NCBI GenBank assembly: GCA_033002965.1
Contig: JAURVB010008939.1
Span: forward strand, 1-64,000
Reading direction: 5' to 3'
Length of the DNA stretch: 64,000 bases
From: Piper betle
Taxonomy: Eukaryota > Streptophyta > Magnoliopsida > Piperales > Piperaceae
A program made the translations under genes and the position numbers. The stretch's first letter is position 1. The number at the start of each line of letters is the position of its first letter. The notes below the pieces were generated by a model that was given only the letters and a program-made list of their open reading frames with translations, was not told where the DNA came from and made no database searches. Positions 14,701 through 27,072 of this stretch are shown piece after piece.

Positions 14701-17700
14701 TCTAAAACTGTACCATCTGGCTGGGAGCTTTCATCCATGTCTTGCTCAATTGAGTCAACACTATCTGAGTATGATTGGATATATGCTCCTTCATCAATAT
14801 CACAACCTAAGGCATATGCTGCAGCTCTGCTTTTTCCCATCTCTTGGACGACTCTAGCAGCAGCATGAAGCACAGGTCTGGAGAAACTTCGGAAGGAACT
14901 TTCCAGCCTGTAGAAGTGAAAAAAATAAAGACAAAGAGCAAAACTTGCACATGCCATTGTCCGTCACCAAAGTAGACAGTGAAAAGAAGTGGCCATTAAG
15001 GAGTTTCTTGCACAATGGTGATTGAGTCAAAGGTAAAATGAACTATGATCGAATATAAGCTTTGAACCTTCGCATTACAAGTTTAATGAGAGGTTGGGGG
15101 CGCCTTGTTTTTGATGATGCCTTTCCCTTGAGAGGTTTTGATGGGACCCCATCCTTTGGTTGTCCATCACTTGCCGGTACAGAAGAGGTATCGGGTAACT
15201 TGAGAATTTCCTTTGTCAATCTTATCCAGCCATATGCACGATCCTCAGTCCTAGAACACATGTAAAGATGACAAAAGTTGAAGGCACATTTTAGTTTAAA
15301 AGTCAGCTGTTCAATGGAGCTACAAGATTAAAAAGTAATGAACTTTGTCTATGCTGTATGTACCTCTCCGAGTTGTCAACTTTGCCTAATATACATAATA
15401 GTGCTTCAAAGCACACTCTTTCACTGGGATCAAGAAGAAGCTGATAGAGAACAGAGTTGAATTGAGCTTTAATATCAGGCCTTTCTGTACATAAAAGCGC
15501 ATCAAGGCTGTCACATATCTAAAAAATAAATAGATAAAACATGCATGCATTTACAAAGATTCAAATGAGGAAACAAATGCATGGCTAAATATTTAATTCA
15601 ACACCAGAAATAACAAATGAACTTACCATCTAAGGCACGAGCAATAGATATCATATGACATAATCTAGCAAGAGAGACCCTAGCAAGAACATCGTGTAGA
15701 TGGAGAACATCCTGCAAAGGGCCTGTTCATGGTAATACTTGCTTTTAGTCAAAAAATCACGAGTTCGCTTAAGCAAGTACAAAGTCAAATCAATGTTACA
15801 AAACTCATTGCTTTTGTACCCAAAAATAAATGAATAGCCTAACTTATTGAATTTTTTCTTCTTCTAACAATTGAGTACTCATCACGAGTCACATATTAAT
15901 GGTTTATTGTCATCAACATGTTATCCCTAAAATTCTCAGTCAGCAACACGAAATTATTGGTCTAGATATTGTCATCAACGCAAAAACTGATATGCTGGCT
16001 TCACTCCAATAATAGAACAGAAGCCAATCTTATGATCATCAATCTTCAATCAACAATATGTAAAGCTGCCTTGATCTATGCAATATAACAGAAAGCTGAC
16101 TGAAAAATAATGAAAAAGAAATACCTCCAGGAAGTACAACTTTTCCTGCATAGAGAGAGGGAGTACAAACTTAGTGAGCATTCAAAACACAAACAAAACC
16201 AATTGTGACATCTTTGTGCTACCATGAGATTATTTATCCTTCACAAACTCAAAAGGAGGAAAAGACAAAAAAATGAGCTCATTTAAGTGAAGCACATATA
16301 AGCTTTAGAAATGGGAACTAGAATATATATGAGCATTATCTTTGAAAACCATCCAAGCGAGATTATTAACAGGTTCTTGCAGAAAAAAAAAGCAGAAGTT
16401 CAGCTATGATTAACTAATCTGTAAAGAAAGGCTTAATAGCCCAATCAATTGCACCCGCTAAGGCAGTTGATGCAATTGATTCAAGGTAGGAAAGGGATTA
16501 AACTAAAAAAATAAAAGATATGACAAAAAAGATGGATAATGATATATATAATAAAGAAGAGAATAAACAAGGGCCCTCAACAAATCTGTCGTTTTCGTAA
16601 AAATCCCAAAAAAAATACAACAGAGAAGTCCAATTTATACCTAATCAAACAAAACCCAAACTTAATAAAATTACCTAAAACTAATTACAAAATTGCAAAT
16701 AATTATGAATTAAATACAAACTCTCAATACAAGACTCATAGAATAAAACACTTCATAAGATACACTGCACCAACAATTACACCACATAACTTTGAGAGTG
16801 AAAATGAAAATGACCAAAATGACCATAATAATCAAAGGTTTCACATTAGCAAGAAGCAAAAAATATATATCTATAAAAGAACCAACAAGTACAAAGGACA
16901 TGCACAAACCTAACGCCATGGCCACTGAATAGGGATCCATTGTAGCTAAATCTGAAATGATCGCTAAGGCATGCCTCACAGCCACAGGATCAGAAAAAGA
17001 AATCCTGTAGAGGGCAAAGCTAGCAGTCAAAATTATGACCTGATGAATAAGTTAACATGAAAAAGCTAAAATTAGTTTTCCTATATTGTTCATGGTAGGC
17101 ATCATAGAGGAGAAAAATTATGGTCCACCTATTGGTGGTGAGCAACACTATTACAATATAGAGAATCAGAGATTACAATACACAGAAAAACAACACAGTT
17201 CTAATACGAGATACTCACTAAAGCTAATACTCTATCATCCACGATTCTACTCCAAGTACATCAAACCCATAAAAGAAATATGCTAATAATAGGACTAATT
17301 CATAATAAGCCAACATAAAAAAGAAACACCCAACCGATCAGTTTAACAAATACCATTTTGTTTCACTTTTGTCTACTCAAAATTTCAGCGAAACCAACTC
17401 CAGCTCAAACTGATGAGAGGTGTCATCACGCTAGCCAAAGGCTGAAGTTGCAACATTGACTATGGGTCATCACTATTAGACCACCAATTCCAACAAGTTA
17501 AAACCACTAATCAAACATTGGAAATTATCCCCATTTAAATGGCCAAAAAATTGAAGGCCATTCGTAACCTTCGTAAGGAAGTTCACATGCCTAACTGTTA
17601 AAATCAATTTAAGACACTCTAAACACTGTGTCCATTGATTGCTAGGTTTTTCATGCCAAACATAGCAAATATTGTGTAGAGCTTCACCTCGCTAAGATGA

Positions 17701-20601
17701 GGAAACTTCACACAGCATTATTAATGACGGACAATATTCCATTTTTAGTAGTTTCCTAATTATATTAGAAATGTCTAGTTTAAGAGTTTCTAATTACGTT
17801 AGAATTTGTTTCTCATTTTAAGTTGACTTCACATTAGTAAGTTTTTTTATTTTAGTTGGAGTCTTATTCAGTTCTTTCCTATTAAAGGATTAAGTCTTGT
17901 TTTCCTAGTTTAAGTCTAAGCCTTATTAGTTTGTCCTTGAACTAGAAAAGGGCCTTTTCTCTCTTATAAATATGCGAAGCATTGTAGGCTTTTGACATCA
18001 TTGATCAATTAAGAAAAATAAAGTTTATGTTCTACTTATCTATCATTTATCTTTCATCTTCGTTGCTGAAGTTGAAGTAAACAATTGGAGAAGGCACAGA
18101 TTTGTACGATATTTCTCTAGCTATCTCTAGGATAGCATCAGATACCCGTTAAAAGCATGCCCAAATATGCAGCCTAATACAGCCAAATAAAGCCTTTTCA
18201 GATGGCAACGATAAATCTAAGAAAATATCTCAAATACAGGGCAACCAACCATACACTTCCACTTAGAAGTTGAACAACAACTGTAACACCATTTAATCTT
18301 CATTTCATCTCACACTGAAATTCCATTCATGTGTAATAAAAATTATAAAAGAACCCATGTCCATTGCCCTTGAAATACAAATACATTAGTATCACCCAAT
18401 TAAGATGAGATAATACTGACACACAAATGGCAAGAAAAATGATTTTGGCTTCCTTCAAAACTGAAGAATGGCTTACCCCTGTATGGCTCGGTGTAGGAAT
18501 GCTGGATTTCCTGGATCTAGAGGAAGCCTCCTCAGAGCACTAATTGCGGCATATTGCAAGTTGCCTTGGATAATAGACTGCATAAATTAGACAACAGAAA
18601 TCTTCGCTAACATGCTTTATGGCCTTGAAGTGGACAAGAACAAATTGCTTAATTCAGAGTGCCTTCTCAAATGACATGACTAATTACAACAAGGGTATAT
18701 GAACAACACATCTTAAAAAGTACAACATTTTGAATCCAAAAAGCTCATAACTAGATGGTTTATGCAAGAGGTCAGATAAGGAGTATCATCACAAAGACAT
18801 AAATAATAGCAATAATTTGCCACGAGCTAACTGAAAAGTCTAGAATATGAACATATGAATTCACCGTATTTCCAATCACAAAGTGTCCTAAGCATGATGC
18901 AATGGACAAGAAAAAAACAATATTCCAAAAAATTCAATTCCCAAAAGAACATTTTCAGTAAAAATTCATTTGAAAAACCAAACAGCAACTTTATTTTAGT
19001 TTCTTATGTACCTCTTTTTCACCACCTGGCTTGCCAAAAATGCCCTTCTTTCTTTTCTGTTTGGCATCAGCAACCTGACACCCAAAATTGTTACAAGATC
19101 AAATTCATAGCTTGGACAGAGTCAAAGACAAAGAAAACCATTGAATTGCTTCCACTGAAAATTGTTAACCTCAGTATGAGCGCACACCTTCTCAAGAATT
19201 TCAAACACTATCTCATATAGCTTGGTTAACACCTCTGGACTGCTTGATGGAGCAAAAGTAAGAGCCTTAAGAGCAGCGAGTCTCCGTGCATGAACTTCAG
19301 AAAATGAATGAGACATAAGCTTAAACACATGCAGTTTTCAGCAATAAAAACAATCATTAACCTTCACTATAATATAACCAAGATGAGTATGTTTTAGAAG
19401 AGATATGCAGGTGTACATGAACAGAATGACTACCTTCATTATCGGAGTTTGAAGCTTCTGCAGTCAGTTGCGCCACCACGCGAGGGACAACATCTGCTCT
19501 CGTGACACCTCCAACAGCATCTATGTCAGCAAGAGCATCCCAGTTAGGAGTTGGTATACCTCCGCCAGCACCCACTCCTTGACCACCACTGTCAGCCAGG
19601 ATCCTGGCCAAATAATAGTAAACATATCGCAGGACATTTCTATCTTCACACTGCTGATGAAGCTGGAAAAGCACACAAGCAAAACCCCTCAAAACAAATA
19701 CGTCAAGCCAAAAAGCTTAATAAGTAGATGTACAACATGACCATGCATGCAAGTACTTTCACGGATATCAATTCAACCTCAACGCAAGGTGGTTCAACGA
19801 GATTTTGATGGTAGAAAAAAGCAATTTAACAACAAAATACCATAAGAAGAGACGGTGCCAATGAAGGGTCAACCGAATTGTACACTGCAAGTTTGGGGAA
19901 CACATGATTCACCAGCTGCTTTTGGGAGTTTTTCTGCAAACAACGGTTTCCATGTCAGATCACAAACAGCGATACAAAAAATAGTCCTAGTGCAGTAATT
20001 GTTACCTGATCTGATGTTGCAGCCAGTTCGTGAATGCTTCGAGCTAGCTGTGAATATGAAACCGGCTGCAAACACAACAGTAGAAACAACGCAAACTCCG
20101 TCATAAATTATGTCTCTACCGCAAAAACCTAAATCACACAAATTAGCAGCCAAATGCAAACAAGCACAACATTTACAACCAATCTGATCCACTGCACTGG
20201 CCCGAACTAATTCAAACCACGCAATTGGCCAAAAAATTGCCCTAAAAGACACGAAATTTGGCAAATACTTAAATCGATCCGCAACCTAAAACAGCCGCTG
20301 GCCAAAAAACAGAAGAAAACAAGCAATCAAGAAACCCTCTCTCCAATACCTTCTTCTTCTGCTTCTGCGGGATGATATTGGTCCGGACGGGGTTGAGGGC
20401 GGCCTTGGCCACGGAGATGGTGTCGTTCTGGATCTGCGCAAGTGCGGCGCGCTTCGATCTCCTCTCCCCTGGAGCGACGGGCTTCCCAAGCGCAGACGGC
20501 GGCGCCTGCGACGCAGCGGGCACGCCGGCGGCAGAGGAAGGGTCGGCAGTGATGAGATCCATGAGTGTCTTCCCCGACGAATCCGGGCCGCCCGACGCCA
20601 T
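8723..20601 (-). CDS. TASH3: TASH3, SH3-domain subunit of the TPLATE endocytic complex (26 exons, intact)
   Basis: Subunit of the plant TPLATE (TSET-like) adaptor complex, which works with AP-2 and clathrin at the plasma membrane. It starts MASGGPDSSGKTLMDLI. All joints are GT-AG and in phase: 20601-20350, 20065-20006, 19933-19841, 19662-19434, 19294-19188, 19074-19012, 18577-18477, 17004-16910, 16145-16125, 15722-15627, 15484-15364, 15250-15068, 14907-14714, 14399-14122, 14035-13934, 11940-11764, 11673-11485, 11380-11139, 11036-10890, 10758-10545, 10040-9912, 9820-9677, 9409-9323, 9241-9059, 8950-8891, 8797-8723. The sum is 3,642 nt, 1,213 residues, close to the Arabidopsis protein. Most is helical-repeat sequence (VLRYVYYYLARIL). 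The C-terminal SH3 domain, about residues 1155-1213, shows ALYDF, DGWFYV and GLVPVLYV; in TASH3 this domain is reported to bind ubiquitin. TPLATE itself was excluded. No lesion was found, although A6 and T6 runs occur in its exons. Confidence 0.96.
16125..16145 (-). other. TASH3: 21-nt microexon of TASH3
   Basis: Exon 9 is only 21 nt, between acceptor ...ctatgcag and donor gtattt. It supplies residues GKVVLPG in phase 1. Without it the flanking exons lose the conserved ALGK-LPGG stretch, although skipping would keep the frame. Confidence 0.85.
17590..18150 (+). mobile_element. Possible solo LTR of a retrotransposon in TASH3 intron 7
   Basis: This intron segment has a promoter and polyadenylation layout like plant Ty1/copia LTRs. 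Repeated motifs such as taagtcttgttttcctag precede a TATA-like cttataaatatg (about 17,965), followed by aataaa (about 18,017). No tRNA-primer site, polypurine tract, target-site duplication or second LTR was seen, so the boundaries are guesses and the call is tentative. Confidence 0.35.
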
Positions 20602-23600
20602 GGCCGGGGCTCGAAGGATCGCCGGAAAACGTCACCGGAGAGAAAAAGCGGTGGAGGTTTTCCGGCGATGGGACGGTTGGAGACGGGGGTCCGTTTAATG
20701 ACCCGTCTAAGTTGGGGGTAAATGATGGGCCCAAATGTGTCGTGTGAGTTTGAAGGGAGCACTTTTATGGGCCCCGGTAATAATGCACACTAGACAGATT
20801 CGAATCTAAGCAACACTTGGTTCAATTTTGATTTTAATTTAATCTACTCCTCTTCTGCTCAAGTGAATCCCGTTTCGCTTTGTATCGGTTAAGTAGGTTT
20901 GGCTGGACCAAATGCACCGTCTTCCACTAAAAAAATGTACAAATAAAATAAAAATATAAATATAAATGTGTCGCGAGTAAGGAAAGATATAAGAAAATTT
21001 ACATGGTTCATTAGGATTCAATTTAAATCTCTAAATTAGTCCACGATAATTTGGTAACCATAAATTTAATATTTTTTCTTTGATTTTTATATTTTACATA
21101 AAATAGTGATTTTTTATTACTTCTAAATAAATTTACCTCCGATAGCCTTGACTCTAATACCGTGGTTTGTCTATTTTTTATCTTTCAATCTTCAAAATAA
21201 CCTCATTACTGCATCCAAAGCGTCTAAAAATGGTGAGGTGACTAGTTTCGTTTCGATCTAAATTTAAGAAAACCTACAAATTATTTTCAGAGTGATAATT
21301 AATTAAGTTGGACCATTTTGGGTTAGTTTATGGTAAGTAAATACCAGACCAAACCCGGCGGCATTCACAGGTTTCGTAAAATTTTGGGTGCACCTGGCTA
21401 CAAGTGGCATGCGGTGTGCAAACTCGAATCTTGGTTGAACAGGTCACACTGTCACGATCACCGATATGACATGCATAAATAGGTCCGATGGACTTTTCTT
21501 CTCTGGTAGTGCAGTGGTGACTTTAGGGCACTGGCGACAGCATTCTCGATACCTACGTTGGATGGTGATCGCCTAAATCGATAGGTCTGCTATTGGTGAG
21601 GGGTTTAGGGGCGGTTCAACGTTCAATGGAGGTGCCAGCAGGCGGTGACGGTGGTGAAAAGTTTCAGTGGAGCTACTTTTTGGCTAGGCTCTATCACCTT
21701 TTTCTGGTGACGACGATGGCTAATGTGGTAGGACTTGACTTGGTTATGTTTGGTGGTGGAAAGTGATTGGAGGTGGTGGTTTGTCCAATAGTGACGATGA
21801 TTGGTTAGACAGACTCTAACAAGTTGGTCAAATGCTATTGTTGCACTACTTCGATGAGCCTCTTTTGGGTGGTTTTTTGGTGAGGACAAGGTTTTTTAGC
21901 AATGAATATTAACTTAGGTTTGTTGGTGATGTTGAAGAGAGTCTATTGGAAGTGTTGGTGTAGCCGGCGGCGGCCTAACTAGACAGAGGTCTACAAGTTG
22001 GTAACTTAATATTAACTCTTTTGTTTTGCTGTTTTCCTACGACTTGGGGCTCCTTTGACGATGTCTCTATACTTGAATTTGTCAACAGCTAGGAAAGGAG
22101 TACAGTGGTAGTAGTAGCTTGACTGAAGGTGGCTTGGTATAGTTGGACGGTGGCCGAAAATATGCTAATGCAACTATGTTTTTTTCTTGGGTGACACTTC
22201 TCTTGTTGCTCTTTCAACGAGGATAGTTCTCGCAGGTGGTGGTCCTCGATTGGGTTATGTTGGGGCCACTCCAATGCCTGCCCTAGTAGGTCAGGGGGTC
22301 GTTGGAGGTGCTGTTCTAGCGAGGGGCTCCTCCCCTTCTTTCATTCCTACTACTTCCTTCTCCTCTTTTTTCTTTATCTTATAAGCCCTCCCTTTCTTCG
22401 TGTTAATGATGTGGTTTTATAAAACTCTTAGCACTTATGCAATTCTTTAATTAAGACAATTAAATCCTTACTTGCCCAACTTATCTTTTCTCTTATCCTC
22501 ATTTTCTTTTTTATCCTATTTACGTTTTGGAGTTGTCAAGGCTAAGTTATTGAACACGGGCAAACATGTACATGTTTATGCCCTTCATCTACCGTTACTA
22601 TTGTGTAAGTTTGGTTAATTTTATCATTATTAACTAATTATCTCTTCAAAGTCTGCACATATATATGTGTAACAAATTATTATAAATGAAAAAATATGAT
22701 ATTTTTATTCCTTGTTATATAATAACTTGATACAATGTGATAATCTGGATCAACAAGCGACAATTAAGAATATAAATGAAAAATTTGGCCAAACTATAAA
22801 GTCTCATATGGCCTATATGAACTACAATTTTTATTTTGACCAATTTAATGGGTTACACTACATAAAATCTACAAAGCTAAATTTTAAAAATAAATTATTA
22901 GGCTAGCTGTAAAATTTTAAATTAATTTAATATGTATAACTCTTTTATCTTAATTATCGAAATAAATATAATCAGATATTATTTTAAAATACTTTTGAGC
23001 AAGTACATTCTTTTTCGAATTTGAAAGCAGCATCAAAATAGAAAGAGAGAGCATGGGCAGGGGCAAAAATTAAAAATTATCAACCTCCAGTTTATATATT
23101 CTATTTCTAATATATATAAATTTTTTTATAAGTGACTCATTTAAAAAACTTCAAATTAGAAAAATAACTCGTATAAATTATACATGATGTGCAAGTTGTG
23201 AAAGGTCTTTAGAACAGGGCAAGACTTAACAACTAATATTGATTATATTACATGTCATTGTTACAATTTTTTTCTTTCTTTTAGATATTAACATTAGAGG
23301 GAAATATGATGAAATAATAAAAAGAAGAACTATTTATAATTCTGCAATAGTTTTCAATTTGAAGCGAGTAATACCTCTCGACATGGGTGAATACTTGAAA
23401 AAATAAAAAACAGGGATGATGGTTTATAAAATTTCAGTTGAATTATAAATAGCGTATTTTTTTATCTTTAAATTGTAATATTTTCTTAAGATTATTAATT
23501 AATATTTATGATATGTTTACACAAATAATATATAAAACCCCCTCTCCCCGGATATTTCAACCATATATAATATTTTATGTGCATAATTTTAATTCCTAAA

Positions 23601-24944
23601 AAGTTTTAAATTGCGTAAAAGCTTGCGCACACACGAACATAAAAAAAGAAGTGAGATTTTACAAAATTCAGATTTTTCCATCTCGCAAAAATTAATTAAT
23701 TAAAAAAGATCAAAATGTCTGAAATGCAAAGCCCAAGTTTGAAAGCATCCGGATTTGAATCCGCCAATAATAACTCGATTCCATCCGCTATTTCGCGTCC
23801 ACCGATCTGAAACTTCTCGGCCGATCTTTTGGTTAAGGCGGCGGTTCCGAGTGATACGTCTGCAGATCGTGGTGTTTCTTGTTGTCTAGATCGTCGTATT
23901 TTATCTTATTGGTGAGGTTTGTGCAAAAAAATTTTTTTATAGTAATATTCTCGTGGAAAAGTAGTGAATTGGCTTGTTGTGGTGATGATATTTTGATGGT
24001 TGTATTGCAATCTTTAGGGTTATGATTGCTTTCATAGTGGGGTTCTGTATTTTATTTTATTTTTATATTTGTGAAATGTAGGGTGAAGATGATTTTGTGT
24101 TGCGCTCCTTTGTTGTTGGCCGTGAATTCATTGGATTCTGTTATATGACAGCTTTCTCTAATTTCTGTTTAATTTCTTTGGGTGTGTTTTTAAAAAAAAA
24201 AATTATAAATATGTGAAAGTTCCAGGAATGGAGATATGGCTGTGTCATAGTAATATAATGAACGAGGACTCATGGTTTGTGCTGTATCGTGGCAAACAGC
24301 AGGTTGGCCTGATTTATCAGGGATATGAGGAAATATGCAAAAAAAATTTTTTTGATTGATATGAATAATTTTTTTCAAGATTAAGATGCTTATTTTATTT
24401 TATTTTACTTGTTAATGTAAAGGCAAGCAAAAATGACCATTTTACATCAATCAATAGGCATAAAACATACCTCTGATCGGGCACCCCTCCCATTCTTTCA
24501 TTTCTTTTTGTCAATAGCTGCAAATATTTCAATATTTTCCTTTATTTTCCTAATAGCCTTCCCAATCAAACAGACGAGACGATGCTATCCCATTAAAATA
24601 TTTTCCATGTATGCATTTGTGTTTAAGTTCTATGTTTAACATGTGAATCCATATGAACCACTTCAAAGCACGCCGTGTTACATTTTTAAGTTGTTTGCTT
24701 CAATTGCATAGTGTATTGAACCTTGGTTTTTTTTTCATTTTGGTATGGTTTTGTTGCCGATGACTAATTCTAAATATATAAGTTGTCCTCGATTACCATT
24801 AAAAAGTATTTTTTCTTTAAAACTTGATTTTCATTATGTTATGGGTTTTATACTCTGAAGTCTTAACATCCACCCAAATTTGCAAATTTTCTTTATTTAT
24901 TTATTTTTTAAATATTAATTTTTTTCGTTTTTCTGTGCCTGCAG
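20602..24944. other. Spacer between divergent TASH3 and SR45a-like genes
   Basis: 20602-20760 is GC-rich TASH3 5' leader and promoter. About 21,500-22,380 is strongly biased to G and T on the plus strand (many GGTGG and GTGGT words) with short meaningless open frames, like decayed retrotransposon leader sequence. 22,400-23,700 is AT-rich. A probable 5' UTR exon of the SR45a-like gene lies about 23,800-23,910, ending before gtgaggtttgtg. Its intron runs to the acceptor at 24,944. Confidence 0.45.
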
Positions 24945-26674
24945 ATGTCTTCCTCAAGGAGGCCAAGGTAATTTTTCATAATTTCCATGTTTGGATGTGG
25001 TATCTTTGGGAATTCATTTAAGCTATGTTTAGGTGTATGCTAATTTGATTTTGTCATAAGTAGGTATTCCTACTCTCCATTTCCTGCAAGGGGCAGATCT
25101 CTTTCCAGGTCTTCTAGGTCATGTTCAAGGAGTCGTTCTAGGTAAGATGGCACTTGACTAGATTTTCTCCTTGTAGTGTTTTATTCTCACTAGAGGTTCT
25201 TTTTTATTAGTGATCTTTTAATTCTTAACAGGAGCAGAGAATCCATCAATGTCGAGAATCCTGGAAACAATTTGTATGTCACAGGGTTGTCCGATAGAAT
25301 TACTAAGAAGGAAATCGAGAAACACTTCTCGAGTGAGGGAGATGTAAGTGAGCACTTTTTTGGGCAATTTTTATAGTTTCCTTGAATCATTCAATGTGTG
25401 AGTTGTCGTACTTTCACATTTCAAACATCTTGCAATTTTCAGCGAACATGCAGTGGTCTTGATATTTAGATTACATATGGGATTGTCATGACCCACGGTT
25501 GGTTGTTTATCCAGGTTGTGGATGTCCACCTAGTAGTGGATCCCTGGACTAGAGAATCCCGTGGATTTGGGTTTGTGACCATGGCCTCTGTTGAGGAAGC
25601 GGATAGATGCATCAAGTATTTAGATCGATCCATGCTAGAAGATAGAGTGATCACTGTGGAGAAGGTAAAGCTTCTGTTCGTATTCATGTTTATATTAATT
25701 TTTGTCCAGATCGGATAGTACTATTACTTGAATAGAGGGATTTTTTTCCATAAATTGTTGATAGCCTCAAGTTGTATGTTCTCGCCTGAAGTGTTTTTGG
25801 CAGCAGGTTAGCTGTGAGTAGCAGCCCTTCATCAAACGTGTTACATCAACTTAACAAATCCTCAAATCAAATTCAAGCTACAAATCCAGACTAGTTAACC
25901 AAAGGGTTGTATGCCCTGCATTATTTTTTGTAGCTATTGACATGCTATTTTACTTTCTTTAGAGCGATTTTTTCTGGCATATTTATTAAGTGTCATTCAT
26001 TTAAAAATATGGTTTAATTTTTTATATTTTTCCAACTGCTTTGCAGGCTAAAAGGCGTAGAGGAAGGACACCAACTCCTGGCTGATATCTTGGTGCAAAG
26101 ACTCTTCGAGGCAAGATTGTCTAGTTTTTAAATGTTTTTTTACAAATTATGTTATTAGCTTGTGATTAATTTGCCTTCTGAGACTGTATTCTCTTGGCTA
26201 GTGCGGCGTCGGTCACCTAGTTCCTCTCCCTTTTATAGCAGGAGAAACTACTCTCCCTCCTATTCTTATGATAGGGACCAATCTTACTCTCCGTATGATC
26301 AAAGGCGCTACAGATCCCGGTCAAGATCTCAAACAAGGTCAAGGTACAGTAGGTCACCAGTTAGAAGACGGAGAGAAAGATCCTATTCATAGTCAAGATC
26401 TCCATCTCCTTACTATTCACAAATGCGCTGTCACGACCGATCTGCTCGAAGTGTTTCTCCTGACTACAGGAGAAGGCGGAGCAGATATTCCAGGTATGTC
26501 TCTTGGAGTCCTAGGAAGTACTCTCCGTCAGTCAGGAGGCATCAATCTAGGGATGTTTCTCAAAGTCGTTCCCAAAGCAGGAGCTACTCGGTTAGCCCCA
26601 ATTTGAAGAGATCAAAATACCGATCTAGGTTGATGTTTAGATCAGCTTCCAGGTCTATATCTTACTTGCGCTGA
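24945..26674 (+). pseudogene. SR45a: SR45a-like RRM/SR splicing factor with two in-frame stop codons
   Basis: Family members are nuclear RS-RRM-RS proteins that modulate splice-site choice, often under stress. Exons: 24945-24967, 25064-25141, 25232-25343, 25515-25664, 26047-26110, 26202-26674. An N-terminal RS stretch is followed by an RRM with RNP2-like NLYVTGLS and RNP1-like RGFGFVTM, the linker AKRRRGRTPTPG and a C-terminal RS domain ending SISYLR. The exon lengths add to exactly 900 nt, so there is no frameshift. However, TGA at 26083-26085 stands where relatives carry Arg after TPTPG, and TAG at 26390-26392 interrupts the RS domain; the first fits CGA to TGA. As written the product is 132 residues, RRM only. 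Intron 5 appears to use a GC donor (gag|gcaaga). This could be a decayed copy, or a gene making a short RRM isoform. Confidence 0.85.
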
Positions 26675-27072
26675 AGTGCTGCAAGGGAACGTGTACCCTA
26701 GTTCAACTTTCTCGAACATTGGACATATTCTGCTATGTTGCAGCAATGTTTGTATCTCTGTTAAGATATTTTGCGAAGTTTGCTTGTGGTTTATGGAAAC
26801 TTTTTCATGTACTTAAACGTGTCTCGCGACCACTGGTTATTACAGGTACAGACTTTCGTAATTGCTCTTGCTCTTCCATTTGACAATTGTTTTTTTCCAG
26901 ACATGAGCTTAGTGAATAAACTACCGCGAAATGTAAAGTTCAATTTCTCGTTGACAGATTGACTAGGACTTCCATAACAGCATAAGATTGCATCGGACTT
27001 GATACTTTATTCTAAGTAAGGTTAACTCTGCCAAATCTTAATGCCAGTAGGGAATTTATGCTGTTAATAGTA
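26675..27072. other. Short spacer between convergent SR45a-like and NPF genes
   Basis: About 400 bases, probably overlapping 3' UTR sequence of both genes. Nothing else was recognised. Confidence 0.5.

Noticed and set aside
16539..16913. 124-codon Asn/Lys-rich open frame
   Set aside because: A/T-rich TASH3 intron sequence read in a chance frame; it overlaps exon 8 on the opposite strand.
8723..20601. Identification as TPLATE itself
   Set aside because: The N-terminus (QKQKKK...NHVFPKLAVYNSVDP) and C-terminal SH3 domain fit TASH3, not TPLATE.
20286..20762. Several GC-rich open frames on both strands around 20.3-20.7 kb
   Set aside because: Shadows of the GC-rich first exon of TASH3; only the MASGGPDSSGKT frame matches the family.
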